Assembly: GCA_020740775.1 (NCBI GenBank) | Contig: JAHEWK010000012.1 | Coordinates: forward strand, 248,001-312,000 | Direction of reading: 5' to 3' | Length of the DNA stretch: 64,000 nt | DNA from: Ilyonectria destructans | Lineage: Eukaryota; Ascomycota; Sordariomycetes; Hypocreales; Nectriaceae | Shown: piece after piece, positions 1 to 12,122 of the stretch | Position numbering within the stretch: the stretch's first letter is position 1 | Layout of the letters: each line of letters begins with the position of its first letter | Position numbers and translations under genes: made by a program | The notes under the pieces: generated by a model | What the model saw: only the letters and a program-made list of their open reading frames with translations | The model's database searches: none | Told to the model about the DNA's origin: nothing

Positions 1-1353
1 CAAGGAAAAGCGAATTCCAAATCATTCCTTTACCCACAAAACTTGGCTAGTCGGTGTAAAGCCAAGAGTTACTTACCGACAACCGGGTGGAGTTACTCAG
101 CCCCGTCTGGAAGCCGCCGACACTATGGATACAAAAGTGCAAGCGATTAAGAAGACAAAGTTTATTATACCTTGCTTCACAGTCTGGCGCCTAGGTCTAT
201 TTAGGTTACTTCTTGTCAAAAGCAATCGCATCTACGAGCTCGCCAATGAAGTCCAACTTGTTCCTGGACAGGCTGCCAAGACGGAGTGGCCGGACAAATT
301 AAGACTCCAGCCTTAGCAAATCCAAAGTAGATACTGGAAAGCAGAATTTACTGTCGTGTCATGTTAGACAGTGACGACGAGATTGGAGCAGCGAACCGAG
401 CGAAAATGACCATCTATCAAGTATCGCGTGGCAATCATGACAAGGTTTTAAGCTTCGACGCCCATTCGTATTCGTGCCCCGATGCAGTAATTGTCGTTTT
501 CTCATCAGCCCGACAGGGACGTTTGAATGACAAATTTGGGTAGCAGAGATCAAACAGCTTCCATAATCATCCCAACTTGTTGTTTCTATCCCACTCGGGC
601 CAACTAATGCACCGGCTACGATGGAGGCATTGGACCGCCTCTCAATTAGCTTTGATTGCCATGTTTTGTTGTCCCGCGCCGGGTTAGGGTCACAGTGGAG
701 CGAGGCTGAGCACCCACATTGCGGAACCGACTTCACCCAATTCGATGGGTGAACCCGCCTCGGTAAGTAACTTTAATCCGACCGTTATTCCATGGAGAAT
801 GGGGTATGGATGATTGGATCCGTTCCAGGACCGCTGCTTCGGATCGCTGAGATGCCGCTAGCTCTGGGCCGGCGCGTGCGGAGGCCTCACGGGCCGAGCA
901 ATGTTTGAGAGTCGAGACCACGGCGTCTGCTGCGACAATCTCCCTGTCGGCCTGTATTATGTACATGTACCGTGCGTGCACCGCATTCAATGCACCGCTG
1001 GGCGCGTAGGAGTACTCCTAGCCCGTCAGCGCTGTCTCAAAAGGGCCAGCTCAGACATGTAGGCTCGGCATTTCTCTGCCGCGTTGGCGTTGGTCGGTTG
1101 CACGGCAAGCCTAAACGAAACGCCAACCGAATAAGATTGACCGTAAGCGTCGAGGGGCGGCCGCCGTCTCGCGGGGTACGACAGGGTGGCTGTGTCAACA
1201 GTGTTTGGGGATCTCAACGCTATGGCAATTTGCGGCACCCCTGTTTGGGATGTGAGTAAGGCCAAGGATTGTTTTGGCTGAGTCTGGCTGGGCTGTATGG
1301 GCTCCCGTTGAAACCGGGCGGTTGTATGATGCGCGCTTCAATTGAAGCTGAAG
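1..1353. other. Intergenic, no gene recognised
   Basis: No reading frame here has recognisable protein motifs or a plausible splice structure. The longest open frames (about 60-125 codons) overlap each other on both strands and look like chance. The sequence is of mixed composition without obvious repeats. The last few hundred bases presumably form the promoter of the cupredoxin gene that follows. Confidence 0.6.
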
Positions 1354-1360
1354 TATAAAG
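1354..1360 (+). promoter_or_regulatory. TATA box of the cupredoxin gene
   Basis: A TATAAAG motif lies about 140 bp upstream of the chosen start codon at 1500. It is followed by a C/A-rich leader that ends in CCAAAATG, a normal fungal start context. Confidence 0.5.
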
Positions 1361-1499
1361 AGGGAGGGTGTGAGCTTCAATGTCGGTAATAATTATCATC
1401 TCAAGCCACCACTCCTCTTTCATTCACAAGCAATTATACCCGAGCATCCAGCCAATCAGTTCCAAATTACACCAATTCCCCTCCCAGAAATCAACCAAA

Positions 1500-2184
1500 A
1501 TGCACACTACTTCACTCATCACTCTGTCCGCCCTGGTGTCAGCCGCCGCGGCTGCTAAGCACGTCGTCAAGGTCGGCGATGGCGGACTCACTTTCTCCCC
1601 CGAATCGACGACTGCTGCTGTTGGCGACACCGTCGAGTTCCATTTCTACCCCATGGCGCACTCCGTCGCTCAGAGCAGCTTCGCCAAGCCTTGCGAACCT
1701 CTCAACTCCACAAGCTTCTTCAGCGGTCCCGTTGCAGTGTCGAGCGGAGTCAGCGACAAGGTCTTCACTGTGACGGTTGAGAACGAGACCCCCATCTGGT
1801 TTTACTGCGCTACCGGAGACCATTGCCAAGAGGGAATGGTTGGCGCCATCAACGCGGCGTAAGTTTTACAAGAATCTCCCCAACACTGGATGACATCACT
1901 AACATTCCGGCGATAGTACGAGTGGAGATAAAACCGTCGAGAAGTTTGCCGCAGCCGCTGCCAAGGCATCCGACAATGTCGCCCCTAGCTCGACTGGCGG
2001 CGGCACGCTCGGTGAAGCTTCTACGGCCACCGCCTCTGGCTCCAGCTCTGCGACCAGCGGTGCTGCCAGCTCAACAGCGAGCGCCGGTTCCAATGCCGGC
2101 CTTGAGGCGCGGGGAGAGATCCGATGGGGATTGATGAGCGCCGGTCTTGCCATGGCCGGGTTTGTCGCTGGGTTCATGATTTAA
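1500..2184 (+). CDS. Secreted cupredoxin-like protein, probably GPI-anchored
   Basis: Two exons, 1500-1858 and 1917-2184, with a 58-bp intron (GTAAGT donor, CTAAC branch site, TAG acceptor), give 208 residues. The first ~20 residues are a signal peptide (Leu/Ala-rich core ending in AAAA). A plastocyanin-type fold follows. The type 1 copper ligands are visible: His in PMAHS, then Cys, His and Met in the FYCATGDHCQEGM segment. Two further cysteines could form a disulfide. The C-terminal third is Ser/Ala/Gly/Thr-rich and ends in a hydrophobic stretch without a charged tail, as in GPI-anchored fungal extracellular serine-rich proteins. The role is likely at the cell surface or wall; redox activity is inferred only from the ligands. 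An earlier in-frame ATG at 1380 would bury the signal peptide, so 1500 is preferred. Confidence 0.85.
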
Positions 2185-2630
2185 GCAAAAGCCAATCACC
2201 TGCGGACATAATACGAGGGAATGTAACGGAAATTGTACACAAGGGCCTAGGAATATGGAGCACAATGTGACAACACTTAGAAGCAAGCAATGACAGGACA
2301 AAACCACGAATTCGTGCATAATTATCTCTGTTCAATCTCACCTGCGTCATAGTGATCATTGGTGTAGCAATCTAACCTTACAGAGATTGGGCTCAACAAT
2401 TTATTAATAGCCCTACCGCCGAAAGATAATGGGCGTTTTCCTGCACTTCTATTTTTGTTACACGAATCTCATGAGCATAACAGCAATGGGTTGTTGGGGC
2501 AAAAGATCCTTGCAGCATACTGCATTTGCACAGCCACGGCGCCCGATAAAGAAATGTCGCGCATTCGTCGACTGTTGCTACCTAATCTCACCTCTGCAGT
2601 CTCACGCAAGTTGTCAGAGCAGCCAGCAAA
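2185..2630. other. Intergenic, nothing recognised
   Basis: Contains the 3' end of the cupredoxin transcript and the leader of the HeLo-domain gene. No motif or repeat stands out. Confidence 0.5.
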
Positions 2631-4529
2631 ATGGATCCCCTTAGTGTGGCCGGGCTTGGAATAGGCGTGGTGTCTTTGACTTTTGAGCTCTTCTCGATAT
2701 GTGTCAAAGGTGAGTGCTCTGTCTCCGCCCCACATGTCGTCCGGGACTATACTCAATCTAGGCAGGCTACAATCTCCTCCTCGAGGCTGAGGGAATGCCC
2801 AAGTCATGCCAGTATCTTCATGTGCGGCTTGCAATGGAGAAGGAGAAGCTTCTTGGATGGGCACTTCTCACCAAAATCTCGGAGGGCGACGCGGCAGCTG
2901 GGCCTGCACTGAGGTTAAACAGGCATACCGTGATTGACGCACTACGCGAGACCCAGATCCTGTTGTTTGACGCATCACAACTTGATAGGCGCTACAAACT
3001 GAAACTTAAAGTATCGACTGATAAGTCGACGCCTGAAACGGAGGTCATTCAGGTTGTGGGAGACAAGGTTTGTTTAGACGAGTGACTCCTGAGCCTACGT
3101 GCCATTCTGAACAATTCTTTAGACTCTTCGAAACGAGTACTTGATACTTCAGCAAAAGGCTCTAGAATTTGTCTCAAAGACTCGAAAATACCCAAAGAAG
3201 CTTCAATGGGCGTCTTTTGACAAGGCAAATTTCGAAGACCTTCTCTCCAACTTGAGGATTCTCAATGATGACATGATGGGCTTTCTCGAGGCATATGAGC
3301 GGAAGCGCCATTTCCAGATGCAGGAGGCTACCTTTATGCAGATCCTCCAAGTCAATAACCGAATGGACAACCTCGTCGAGTTACTCCATTCATTGAAGGA
3401 TACGGCGGCCGAGGACGCGAAAGATGGCCAGGGCAGCAACCTCGACCAACGCACCTACGAGAACCGGCTTATTCGTCTTACCCGATTTAAGGCAGTAAGC
3501 ATCGCGATAGAGAATCAAGCCACCCACATCACCGAGCCTGAGGCCCGTTCGATCCTTGACAACGCGATGACTGGTGCCGAATTGTCGCTCGGAAAGCTGA
3601 CACAAATTGCTCCTGATGACGATGACGGGCAGGGCCAGCGCTCTCATGGATTATACGATAAAACTCCGGTGTGGGTAGAGTGGAGGTACTACGAGGGCGA
3701 GGGTGACGACGAACAGCCTCCTGCGTTCATCGTGCAAAGAATATCCAAGTTGGCAAAACTTCTTCGCGACGGAATGAAGCCCGCCGAGTTCCTCGTCCCC
3801 GAATGTCTCGGATATATCCATCAACAGTCTCATTGCCGATTTGGCTTTGTCTACAGAAGCATGGAGTCACTTGGCAGAAATCTACCTATTTCCTTGTTTG
3901 AACTGCTGTCGACCGTCAAGAAGCCGTCACTCACAACTCGAGTCCGGATCGCTCACGCGGTAGCGAACTCTATTTGGTATCTGCATGCCACCAACTGGCT
4001 TCACAAAGGTTTGAGGAGTGAAAACATAGCATTCCAGGATCGGCAGCAGATTCGCAAAGCGACGCCATTCCTATGCGGCTTCGACTACTCGCGGCCATCC
4101 GTTGTCGGCGAGGAAACGGAGCAACCGTCTCATGATCCCCTACACGAAATGTATCGCCACCCTGAAATTCAGTTCGACGTTCCCAGAGATGGCCGCGCCG
4201 GTTTCCAGAAGGTGCATGACATTTATAGTCTTGGCGTGGTGATGTTTGAGATCGGAGTCTGGATGCCAGTTTACGGTATCCTTGGCATCGATATTGCGAA
4301 GCCAATCAAAACTTCCATGGTCAAAAGCGTCCAGTCAAATCTTCTGCAAAAAGATAACTTGGATCTACTTGAGTCAGAGGCTGGAGATGTGTTTGCTGAT
4401 GCGGTTAAGGTGTGTCTGGATGGAACACTGGCGCCTAGCAAGACACTTCAAAGCTTTGAAGCCGACAGCCAATTGCAACTAGGTTTCGGGGAGCACATCA
4501 TTAAAAACCTTGAAAGAATTTGTATTTAG
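2631..4529 (+). CDS. HeLo-domain protein with degenerate protein-kinase-like domain
   Basis: Three exons, 2631-2709, 2766-3067 and 3123-4529, encode 595 residues; all junctions keep frame (introns 56 and 55 bp). The N-terminus (MDPLSVAGLGIGVVSL, then YNLLLEAEGMPKSCQYLHVRL after the first intron) is typical of the HeLo (prion-inhibition and propagation) domain, about residues 1-210. HeLo domains are membrane-acting cell-death effectors in fungi such as HET-S. A kinase-like fold covers about 310-590, but the HRD loop reads HKGLRSEN near residue 420 and the DFG position reads GFDYS near 445, so catalysis is unlikely. The kinase-like half may sense or regulate the HeLo half. It lies 657 bp upstream of, and codirectional with, the Hsp70-kinase gene. 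The cell-death role is inferred from the domain family. Confidence 0.8.
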
Positions 4530-5186
4530 TCATATGCGAATGATTATAGTATTGCTTTGATAAACAGCTTGAGAGACGTGTGAAGCCTAGTGGAATATAC
4601 CTACTCTACCAGAAGAAGTAAGTGATACATCTACAATTTTAACCCATCGCGTTGGATAAAAAGACCTATGCGGTGATTGGAAGATGAGCCAAGGCAGAAA
4701 TCGGGCCACATAAACCCCGGTTCTGGGGCGGCTGCACCAAATCAGCCTCAGACTCAGCCCCGCCAGAAATCCTCTCAACTCCCTCAAAACCCGAGCGGCC
4801 TCACTCACTCATGGGCATGCGCGACCGCGCGGCTTAGAACCGGGATACTCTCAACTCAAAGTCACATGGGAAAGGTCTCTCCTGAACCAAGGGCCTACTT
4901 GCTCAGTGCGAGATACTGCCCAACCCTCCCGTCCGTTAAATCGGTCACTTGCGAGGACCCAGATACCTCCCCTCCCAGCGAGGAGTGCCTTGAGTCAAAT
5001 AATCGACATTTGAGTCTACCATAACTCATCTTAGTGCTCGAGGATCACAGAATCGGTCTGGCATATATATCCTTCTAGCTGCATTTCTTTCAATTTCTGA
5101 CACCGATATCGACGGTAGTCTCGACAACAGCCTCGGCTTGGTTGGCAGCAACCCACTCAAAGATATTCCAAGCAAACCAGACAGAA
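4530..5186. other. Intergenic between the HeLo and Hsp70-kinase genes
   Basis: No gene is seen. An AT-rich ATATATA stretch near 5063-5070, about 120 bp before the downstream ATG, is a possible core promoter for the Hsp70-kinase gene. Confidence 0.4.
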
Positions 5187-8100
5187 ATGCCAACAGACCA
5201 GGAAAGGGGATATGCCATCGGCATCGACCTTGGAACGGAAAACACACGTGTCGCTGTCTTCCGTGATGACAGAGTTGAGATCATCCCCGACGAAGAAGGC
5301 TGTCGAAGCATGCCATCTTACGTCGCATTCACCGAAAGAGAGCGCCTGATCGGCTCACCTGCGAAATCAAGGATTACTCTGAACCCAGAAAACACCATTC
5401 ATGGAATGACCCGTTTCCTGCCGCTTGGCTTCCGCGCTCTGCAACATGGTTTCAATGGCCAGCCTCTGGCTGGTGATAAGCTGCCTCTTCCTTTCCATGT
5501 ATCTGAAAAGGCCAGAGGAGTTGTCATCGAGGTAGACTACTTGAACGACAGAAGGAGCTTCACGCCGATGGAAATCTTGGCCATGATTCTTTCCAAAGCC
5601 AAGCGGAATGCCGAGGCATACCTAGGATGCGAGGTGCGAGGTGCTGTCTTAAGTGTACCGGTCTTTTTTTCCATGCACCAACGCTACATGATGGTTGAAG
5701 CTGGGATGATCGCTGGTCTGGAGGTCATGAAAGTCGTGCTTGCACCTTGTGCAGTTGCCAATACGTGGGCGTTGCACAGTTTGACGTCTCGGAAAGAGGA
5801 ACACAACATTGTCATCTTCGATTTGGGTGCCAGGTCTCTCGGTATCGCCGTTGCGACGATAGAAGAGGGCATTGTGCAAAACAAAGCAGTTTCAAGCAAC
5901 TGGTGGATTGGGGGAGACCATTTACTTAACATCCTTGTTCTTGAGATGGTCAACGAAATCAGACAAGCTTGGGGAGAAGACGTCACGAAAAATAAGCGAG
6001 CCTTCCAGCGACTTCGAAAGGCTTGCGAGGGTGTCATCTGCGCACTCTCATCGGCCACATTCGCATCCGTGGATATCGATTCCCTGTTAGATGGGCGCGA
6101 CTTCTCCCATGGAATTTCAAGGGATAAATTCGCGTCTCTTTGTGAGCCCGTCCTAGAAGGCATGGAAGAGTCACTTGATGATGCACTCAGAAATGCACGG
6201 GTGGATAAACACGATGTTCATAATGTCATCCTTGCCGGTGGCTCGTCTCGTATTCCCCATGTCCAAAGAAAGCTAATAGATTTCTTTCAAGGCAAAGATC
6301 TAACCAAGTCCCTCAATCCCGACGAGGCCGGAGTTTCTGGCCTTGCTATCCGTGCTGCTATGTTTTACGGGGATGCAACCAACAAGTCCATCCTTGAGAT
6401 GCTCCCCTTGCCAGTGCTTCCTACGAGCATTGGGCTCGAGCTTTTCGATGGCTCTGTCGAGGAAATTGTGTCACACAATACCACTATTCCCACCAAAAAG
6501 CAGGTGTGTGTTCAAGTGCCAAGACATGTCAAAGCAGTACGCGTGGTCGAAAGACTGCAGCAAGTCTCCAAGGACACCAGAGTTCTTGCTACGATCGACA
6601 TTGCAATTTGGGAGCCATACTTCGGCGACTTGTGGATCAACCTAGAATGTACCATCGATCTCGATGTACAGATGTTTCGTGGATCATGCACCGTCAGGAA
6701 CAAAATCTACAATTCGACTATCAAAGCACAGCTGGGCCTCGACGACCGTCTCCCATTGAGGGAATTGGAAAGGCTGAAAAGCGTCGCAGATATTGCTCAT
6801 AAAGCGGATGAATTGGAGGCCAGAAGAGTCATCGATCGGAATTTACTTGATACGCGGATAGCATCACTTCTTGAGGCCATTGGCGAATTGGAATTGAGCG
6901 AGAAATCGAAGAAACTTCTAATTTCGACGGAGCAAATCAGATTACACACCGACGAAACCCCATTTACAGCAGTCGATGAGATGCTGCAAACGACCCACAA
7001 GCTTGATGAAGTGGAGGACCAGCTGGCAGTCCTGCGATGGAATGATCCGGAGGCCACAAGACTTACGTTCCGCAACCTGTTGGAATCAAAGATTGAGTCG
7101 CTTCTTGAGTCTGCCGTCAAATTGGAGCCAAGTCAGAAAATTGAATCCTTTGTGGTGAAGCTTGGAAACATACGACGATGGCTAGATGAGAGTCAACTTA
7201 CTACAATCACCGATCGGCGGCGTGTAAAACCCACGTTTGACGCAGCCGACCGCGAACTGGCAGTCCTCCAGCAATCACAGTTATTGCGCAACGCAGTTAT
7301 AGAGAGGCTTCGTCACGTTCAAGGGACTTTACTAGCGACCACGCAAAATCCCAAGGTCATGTCGTTTCTTGGTGAAATCGAGGACATGTCGGTTGAACTC
7401 AGCCAGTTCGCCTTTGATGAGCCAGATGCATATAATCAGCAAATGACAAGATTGGACAAAATCTCCCAGTCCATTTGTGTTGATATGGATGGTCCAGACA
7501 ACGGTGGTAAATACAAGCAATCGGAGCCCAGGCCGGTCTCTGATACTCCGTCTCCTCGGCTACAAGTTCGCCTTCAGGGAACCCAAGAGGCTGGAAGGGA
7601 AGACGATGGACAAGAGGACATTACTATTATTGCAAGCAAAGCGAATCATACACCAGCCCCGCCTGCCTCCACGGGACCAACAGAGGACTTGTCCACTTCA
7701 GCGGAGGCTTCAGCCCAGTTAGTCCCGGAGGATGAACATCAAGGAATAGACAGTTTATTCTCCACGTCGACCGTGCCAGCCGAGCTTGTATTCAAGGATG
7801 CCGATTTCGAGCGGGTTTCGGTATTTTTACGCAACACTGGTCAAGCCACGGAAAGTAACGCCCCAAGACTCTACACAGTATTGCGCTTGATTGATCAACT
7901 CGATACCTTTGATGCTTTCATGAAAAAGGGAATTACCGACATGTGGTTCCCATTTACTGCGACGACGTTCCCGTCAAGTTTCAAACCATCGGCTCGGTCT
8001 CAGTTTCTTGACATTCAATCGGTCGTCTTCTCGAAGGGTTTCAAGCTGGAGAAGGGCTCCAATCGCAAGCATGCCCACTTCTCCCAAGACGACGTGGTGC

Positions 8101-9084
8101 CGTTCAAATCCATCGCAAAGCTCGGCATCGGAGCGCACGGTGTTGTAGATAAAGTCATGAGCACGACCACGCATCGGGAATACGCGAGGAAACTGTTTCG
8201 GAGAGTCAAGGGCCTGAGACAGCAGGATGTGAAAACATTCATCACCGAGTTAACCGTTCTCAAGCGGGTAGATCATAAACACTGCGTGGAACTAGTAAGT
8301 CGCATCCTCACCTCGCATCTAGATGGAGACGGATGTTGATAAGAAGTAGGTGGCGAGTTATTCTGACCCGAAGTTCTTCGCCCTCCTTATGGAGCCAGTG
8401 GGAGATTATAACCTTGCCAAATACTACGACGAGGCAAAAAACAACGCCGACAAGTTGTCGCTGCTTCGAAGTTTCTTTGGCTGCCTCACAAACGCCGTAC
8501 AGTACCTACACAACGAGAGGATCCGCCACCGAGATATAAAGCCGCAGAATATCATTGTAAAAGGCGACTGTGTGCTCCTCACTGACTTCGGCATCGCCTT
8601 CAATTGGGAGAATCTTACACGCGGAACAACAACGGCAGACTCAGGCAAGACACTGGCATATGCGGCACCGGAGGTTGTGCGAGTTGAGTCACGGAACGAG
8701 TCAGCTGATACTTGGTCTCTCGGTTGTGTCTTTCTAGAGATGGTCACAGTTCTCAAAGGCAAGACCGTCGAGGATATGCGGCGCCTTTTCCGAGCACGTA
8801 GCGAAAACCACTACTTTCACGCAAATCACGAGGGGATACTGAAGTGGATGGAGCAGTTGCAGGGTTGTGCTCCAACAACTGACAATCCCGTGCTAGGGTG
8901 GGTCAAGAGCATGCTCCAGCCCGATCAAGCAGCTCGCCCCACGGCAGCAGAGTTGACTGAGGACATCGTGGAAACATCAACGCGGTGTAGGGTCTTGTTT
9001 TGTGGGTCGTGTTGTCATCAGGGCGTTGATTCTTCGACGGAGAATGAGGATGACGGACATCTGTGGGAAGACAGCGATGATTGA
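5187..9084 (+). CDS. Hsp70-type ATPase fused to a serine/threonine protein kinase
   Basis: Two exons, 5187-8294 and 8350-9084 (55-bp intron, GTAAGT/TAG), encode 1,280 residues. Residues ~8-400 form an Hsp70/actin-fold ATPase: phosphate loop 1 GIDLGTENTRVAVF (~12-25), phosphate loop 2 IFDLGARSLGI (~210) and adenosine loop AGGSSRIP (~350). A short substrate-binding-like segment (SIGLELFDGS, ~415) and a long helical, coiled-coil-like region (~530-770) follow, then a disordered Pro/Ser/Glu-rich linker. A kinase occupies ~970-1240 with glycine loop LGIGAHGVV, Lys in YARKL (~1000), HRDIKPQN (~1093), DFG (~1115) and APE (~1142), so all catalytic residues are present. The intron lies inside the kinase domain, and the splice restores an unbroken kinase sequence, so this is one gene. 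ATG 5187 directly precedes the ATPase domain. The substrate is unknown; chaperone-style sensing coupled to phosphorylation is inference. Confidence 0.88.
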
Positions 9085-9797
9085 GAAGTAATGTAAGAAA
9101 AAGGCGCTCGAGCGTTCCGCTTATGGCCGATTGAGTTGTAAACCACGCCGCTACTAGGCCGCGTATAGAGAGTATGACATTAAGCCAAGGTGTAGTGTTT
9201 GTGAATGCAGTCCTTTTGCGGTGTCGTCCGAATGATAAGTTATTTAGTAGTCACTTCGACTTATCGCCATAGGCCTCTCAACGGTGTATTTTCACCATCA
9301 CTAATCGAGCCAGCGAATGTTGTAGCGCTAACCTCGCGATTCGGTCTTCACTGATGGGTACGCGAGCTCCACGGCATCGATCACATACTCCGCCAACACT
9401 GCAAGGGTGGGTAAGTAGAATGAGCCTGTAAGTTGCTGCATGCCTGTTGCAAACAGGAATGATGTAAGGCGTCCAGAATGGTCGAGAGCCTGAGGATTGG
9501 AGTATGTAGATCTTCAGTAGCCCGCAACAAGTCAGTGGATAAGGTAGTGGAGGCTGCTCTTGAAGCTGTTAAGAGCTAGTAATACGAGAAAAGATGTCTG
9601 AGTAATTGGCAGATAATGCTGGATATCATGCAAGGCTTTTATTTTAATATGGAGAAGTAATTATTGGCCGGCCTAGATTTTGACAACTTTGTATTTCGTC
9701 GACACAGCGGAAAGCCCATTAGTAGTAGCTTTCATAACTACAGCAAAATTCGGATTCAAACATTCTTCCTTACTGGACAAACAAACAATTATCCATC
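9085..9797. other. Intergenic, nothing recognised
   Basis: A 713-bp spacer between two codirectional genes, with no recognisable coding motif. The distal part becomes AT-rich and is probably promoter for the MFS gene. Confidence 0.5.
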
Positions 9798-11699
9798 ATG
9801 GCCAAGGACCTCAGATTAGGCATCGACTACCCCGCATTGTTGTCAGGTGGCACCGTACCATTCTTATCTCCGAATGCCAAGGTTTCCCAAGTGGCCTCGC
9901 CTCAACAAAGGAATCTTGCCCTCAGCAATATTTGCACATTCATCATAACACTGTTTGTCATGGTAGACTTCAAAACTCCCAAAGGTAAATGCGAGCCATC
10001 GCCAGTGCCGAGCAGTGAGCCTCAGGCTGGGTTGGCTTATTCCATCTTCACGACAACCCAGAAAAAGTGGATTGTGGTCATAGCAGCCTCGGCCAGTTGG
10101 TTCTCGACTGCCAGCAGCTTCATTTACTTTCCTGCGATCCCCTTCATGTCGCAAGATCTCGAGGTTTCTACTGAAAAGATAAACCTGACTGTGACGTCCT
10201 ACCTCATAGCTTCAGGAATTTTCCCTGCTATAACCGGAAGCGCAGCTGACAGATACGGCCGTCGGCCGGTCTTCATCGTATCTTTGGGTACCTATGTTGC
10301 CGTCAATATCGGCCTCGCGGTGCAAAGGTCGTTTCCTGTTTTATTCGTCTTAAGAATGCTTCAAAGTATCGCCATGTCTGGTGTGGTGCACGTCCTATAC
10401 CCATCATTTGAAACTCTCGCTCATCCACATAGGAACCGTTTCCTTCGCCTATGGTGTTGTAGGTGACCTTGTCACTCCAGCAGAGCGAGGAGGGTACGTA
10501 GGCGTACTTTAAATATTGTAAGAACTTTATTGCATCTAACTGGAAGGCCAAGACTACTGACATGAGAATGTAGTCTGAATACTCCCCCAAGCATCGCACC
10601 TTTAATTACTGGGCTTCTGCTTCTCAAATGGACCTGGCCTTCTATCTTCTGGTTTCTATCTATCATATCACCATGCATCTTCTTCTCCATTATTTTGCTC
10701 TTGCCTGAAACATGCAGAAACATTGTCGGTAACGGAAGCTACACAGCATCCCGGACGGGTACGCCTTTGCTATCGTTTCTACGTCCCTCAAAATTTAAAC
10801 AGGTCCAGAATGCAAATGGAACCATGAACAAACAATCAGGGTTACCGAATCCTTTTTCCGTCCTTAAACTGCTCAATCGCCCCGGAAATCTGATTGCAGT
10901 CCTCTGTTTTGGCGCCTACTATACCATCTATTCATGTCTCCAAGCCTCCCTCTCGACTATATTTGTCGAAATTTATGATATATCTGGCCTGGTTTCCGGT
11001 CTGATATATATACCTTTCGGCCTTGCTTGCGCATTTGCCGCATTTTTGGCTGGTATTCATTTATCTCCACACTGCAGCTTGGAAAGTTGCTGAAATCATT
11101 GCAGGCAGAGTATTGGATTCAGACTATCGCAAGATTGCTAAAATCCAAAGATTTGAGATTGACCGTTATCACGGTGATGATTTATCAACCTTTCCAATTG
11201 AACACGCCCGTCTTCGGACAAGCAAGTACTTTATCGCCGCTTGCGCGCCACTCATCGCAGGATATGGATGGGCCCTATGGGCTAAGACTGTAAGAATAAT
11301 CTCAGAAGAGATGAAAACTTGCATTAAACTTTTCTAGCACATGGCGGTACCTTTGGTCCTTCAATTTTTTATTGGCTTCACTAACCAGCTTCTCTTCACT
11401 GTCCGTACCAAAATACCACTCGCAAGATTCTAGAGCACTAAACCTAAAAGTCCTAGTCAATTAACACCCTGTTGGTGGACTTCAACCCAAATCAACCATC
11501 CTCGATCCAAGCAGCGAATAATTTGATAAGATGTGAGTTTGCTGCAGCTGGCTTAGCGGCATTGGATGTAATGCTCAGAAAATTGGGCCCTGGGTGGTGC
11601 TTTCTTGTGTTTGCAGCACTGCACTTACTGACGCTCCCTACTCTATGGATTTTGGAGCGGTATGGTTTGAAATGGCGTCAAACAAGGACAGCGGCTTAG
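9798..11699 (+). CDS. MFS drug:H+ antiporter-like transporter, possibly inactivated
   Basis: A DHA1/QDR-like MFS transporter spread over six exons: 9798-10380, 10433-10493, 10574-11052, 11105-11289, 11338-11400 and 11457-11699 (537 residues as written). Motifs: INLTVTSYLI, motif A as GSAADRYGRRP, GVVGDLVTPAERGG, LNTPPSIAPLITG, LPETCRN, and a final membrane segment followed by LERYGLKW. About 12 membrane helices are expected. The exon 2/3 junction is a problem. Using the conserved-looking reading (YVGVL...) with the GTAAGA donor at 10518 leaves an in-frame TAA at 10510-10512. Using the GTACGT donor at 10494 avoids the stop but deletes eight residues after helix 4. The gene is therefore either mis-spliced, degraded by one nonsense change, or has a shortened loop. 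The start at 9798 or the in-frame ATG at 9960 are both possible. Confidence 0.65.
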
Positions 11700-12122
11700 T
11701 TTAGGGGTGCTATATTTCATTCGAATGTATGATGAACTTCACATTCACTCTCATACTTTGGAATCAGAGCAACTCCCAAGCAGCTAAGTTGGCGTCAGAA
11801 AACTAAGTCAGGCGATTGGTGAGGAAACCATTCACTCCAACAACTACAGCTGGACTTTAAACGAAGAAATATTGGAAACTACAGTTGTTGCATGTCACTT
11901 CGTAAAAGTTAGGGGCTTAAGATGGTCAGCGCATCAATCTTCAGAGGTTACCAGGGACAGAATATGGGCTATGTATAAACCGAATCTCCTAAAGTTAATA
12001 AGTTACGACCTAGGAATTCATCGGTTAATCAATCCTCGTAGACTCGACTTCACGGAGTCACCGCCACCCTCGTCCTTCATTAAAACAGATATGTCTCCGT
12101 TTTCCTCCTTGGCTTGCTGGTT
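11700..12122. other. Convergent intergenic spacer
   Basis: Lies between the 3' ends of the MFS gene (plus) and the ketosamine kinase gene (minus). No gene is seen; terminator and polyadenylation signals for both are expected here. Confidence 0.4.

Noticed and set aside
359..736. 125-codon minus-strand frame near the window start
   Set aside because: No family resemblance, no clear promoter or splice sites; overlapped by a frame on the other strand.
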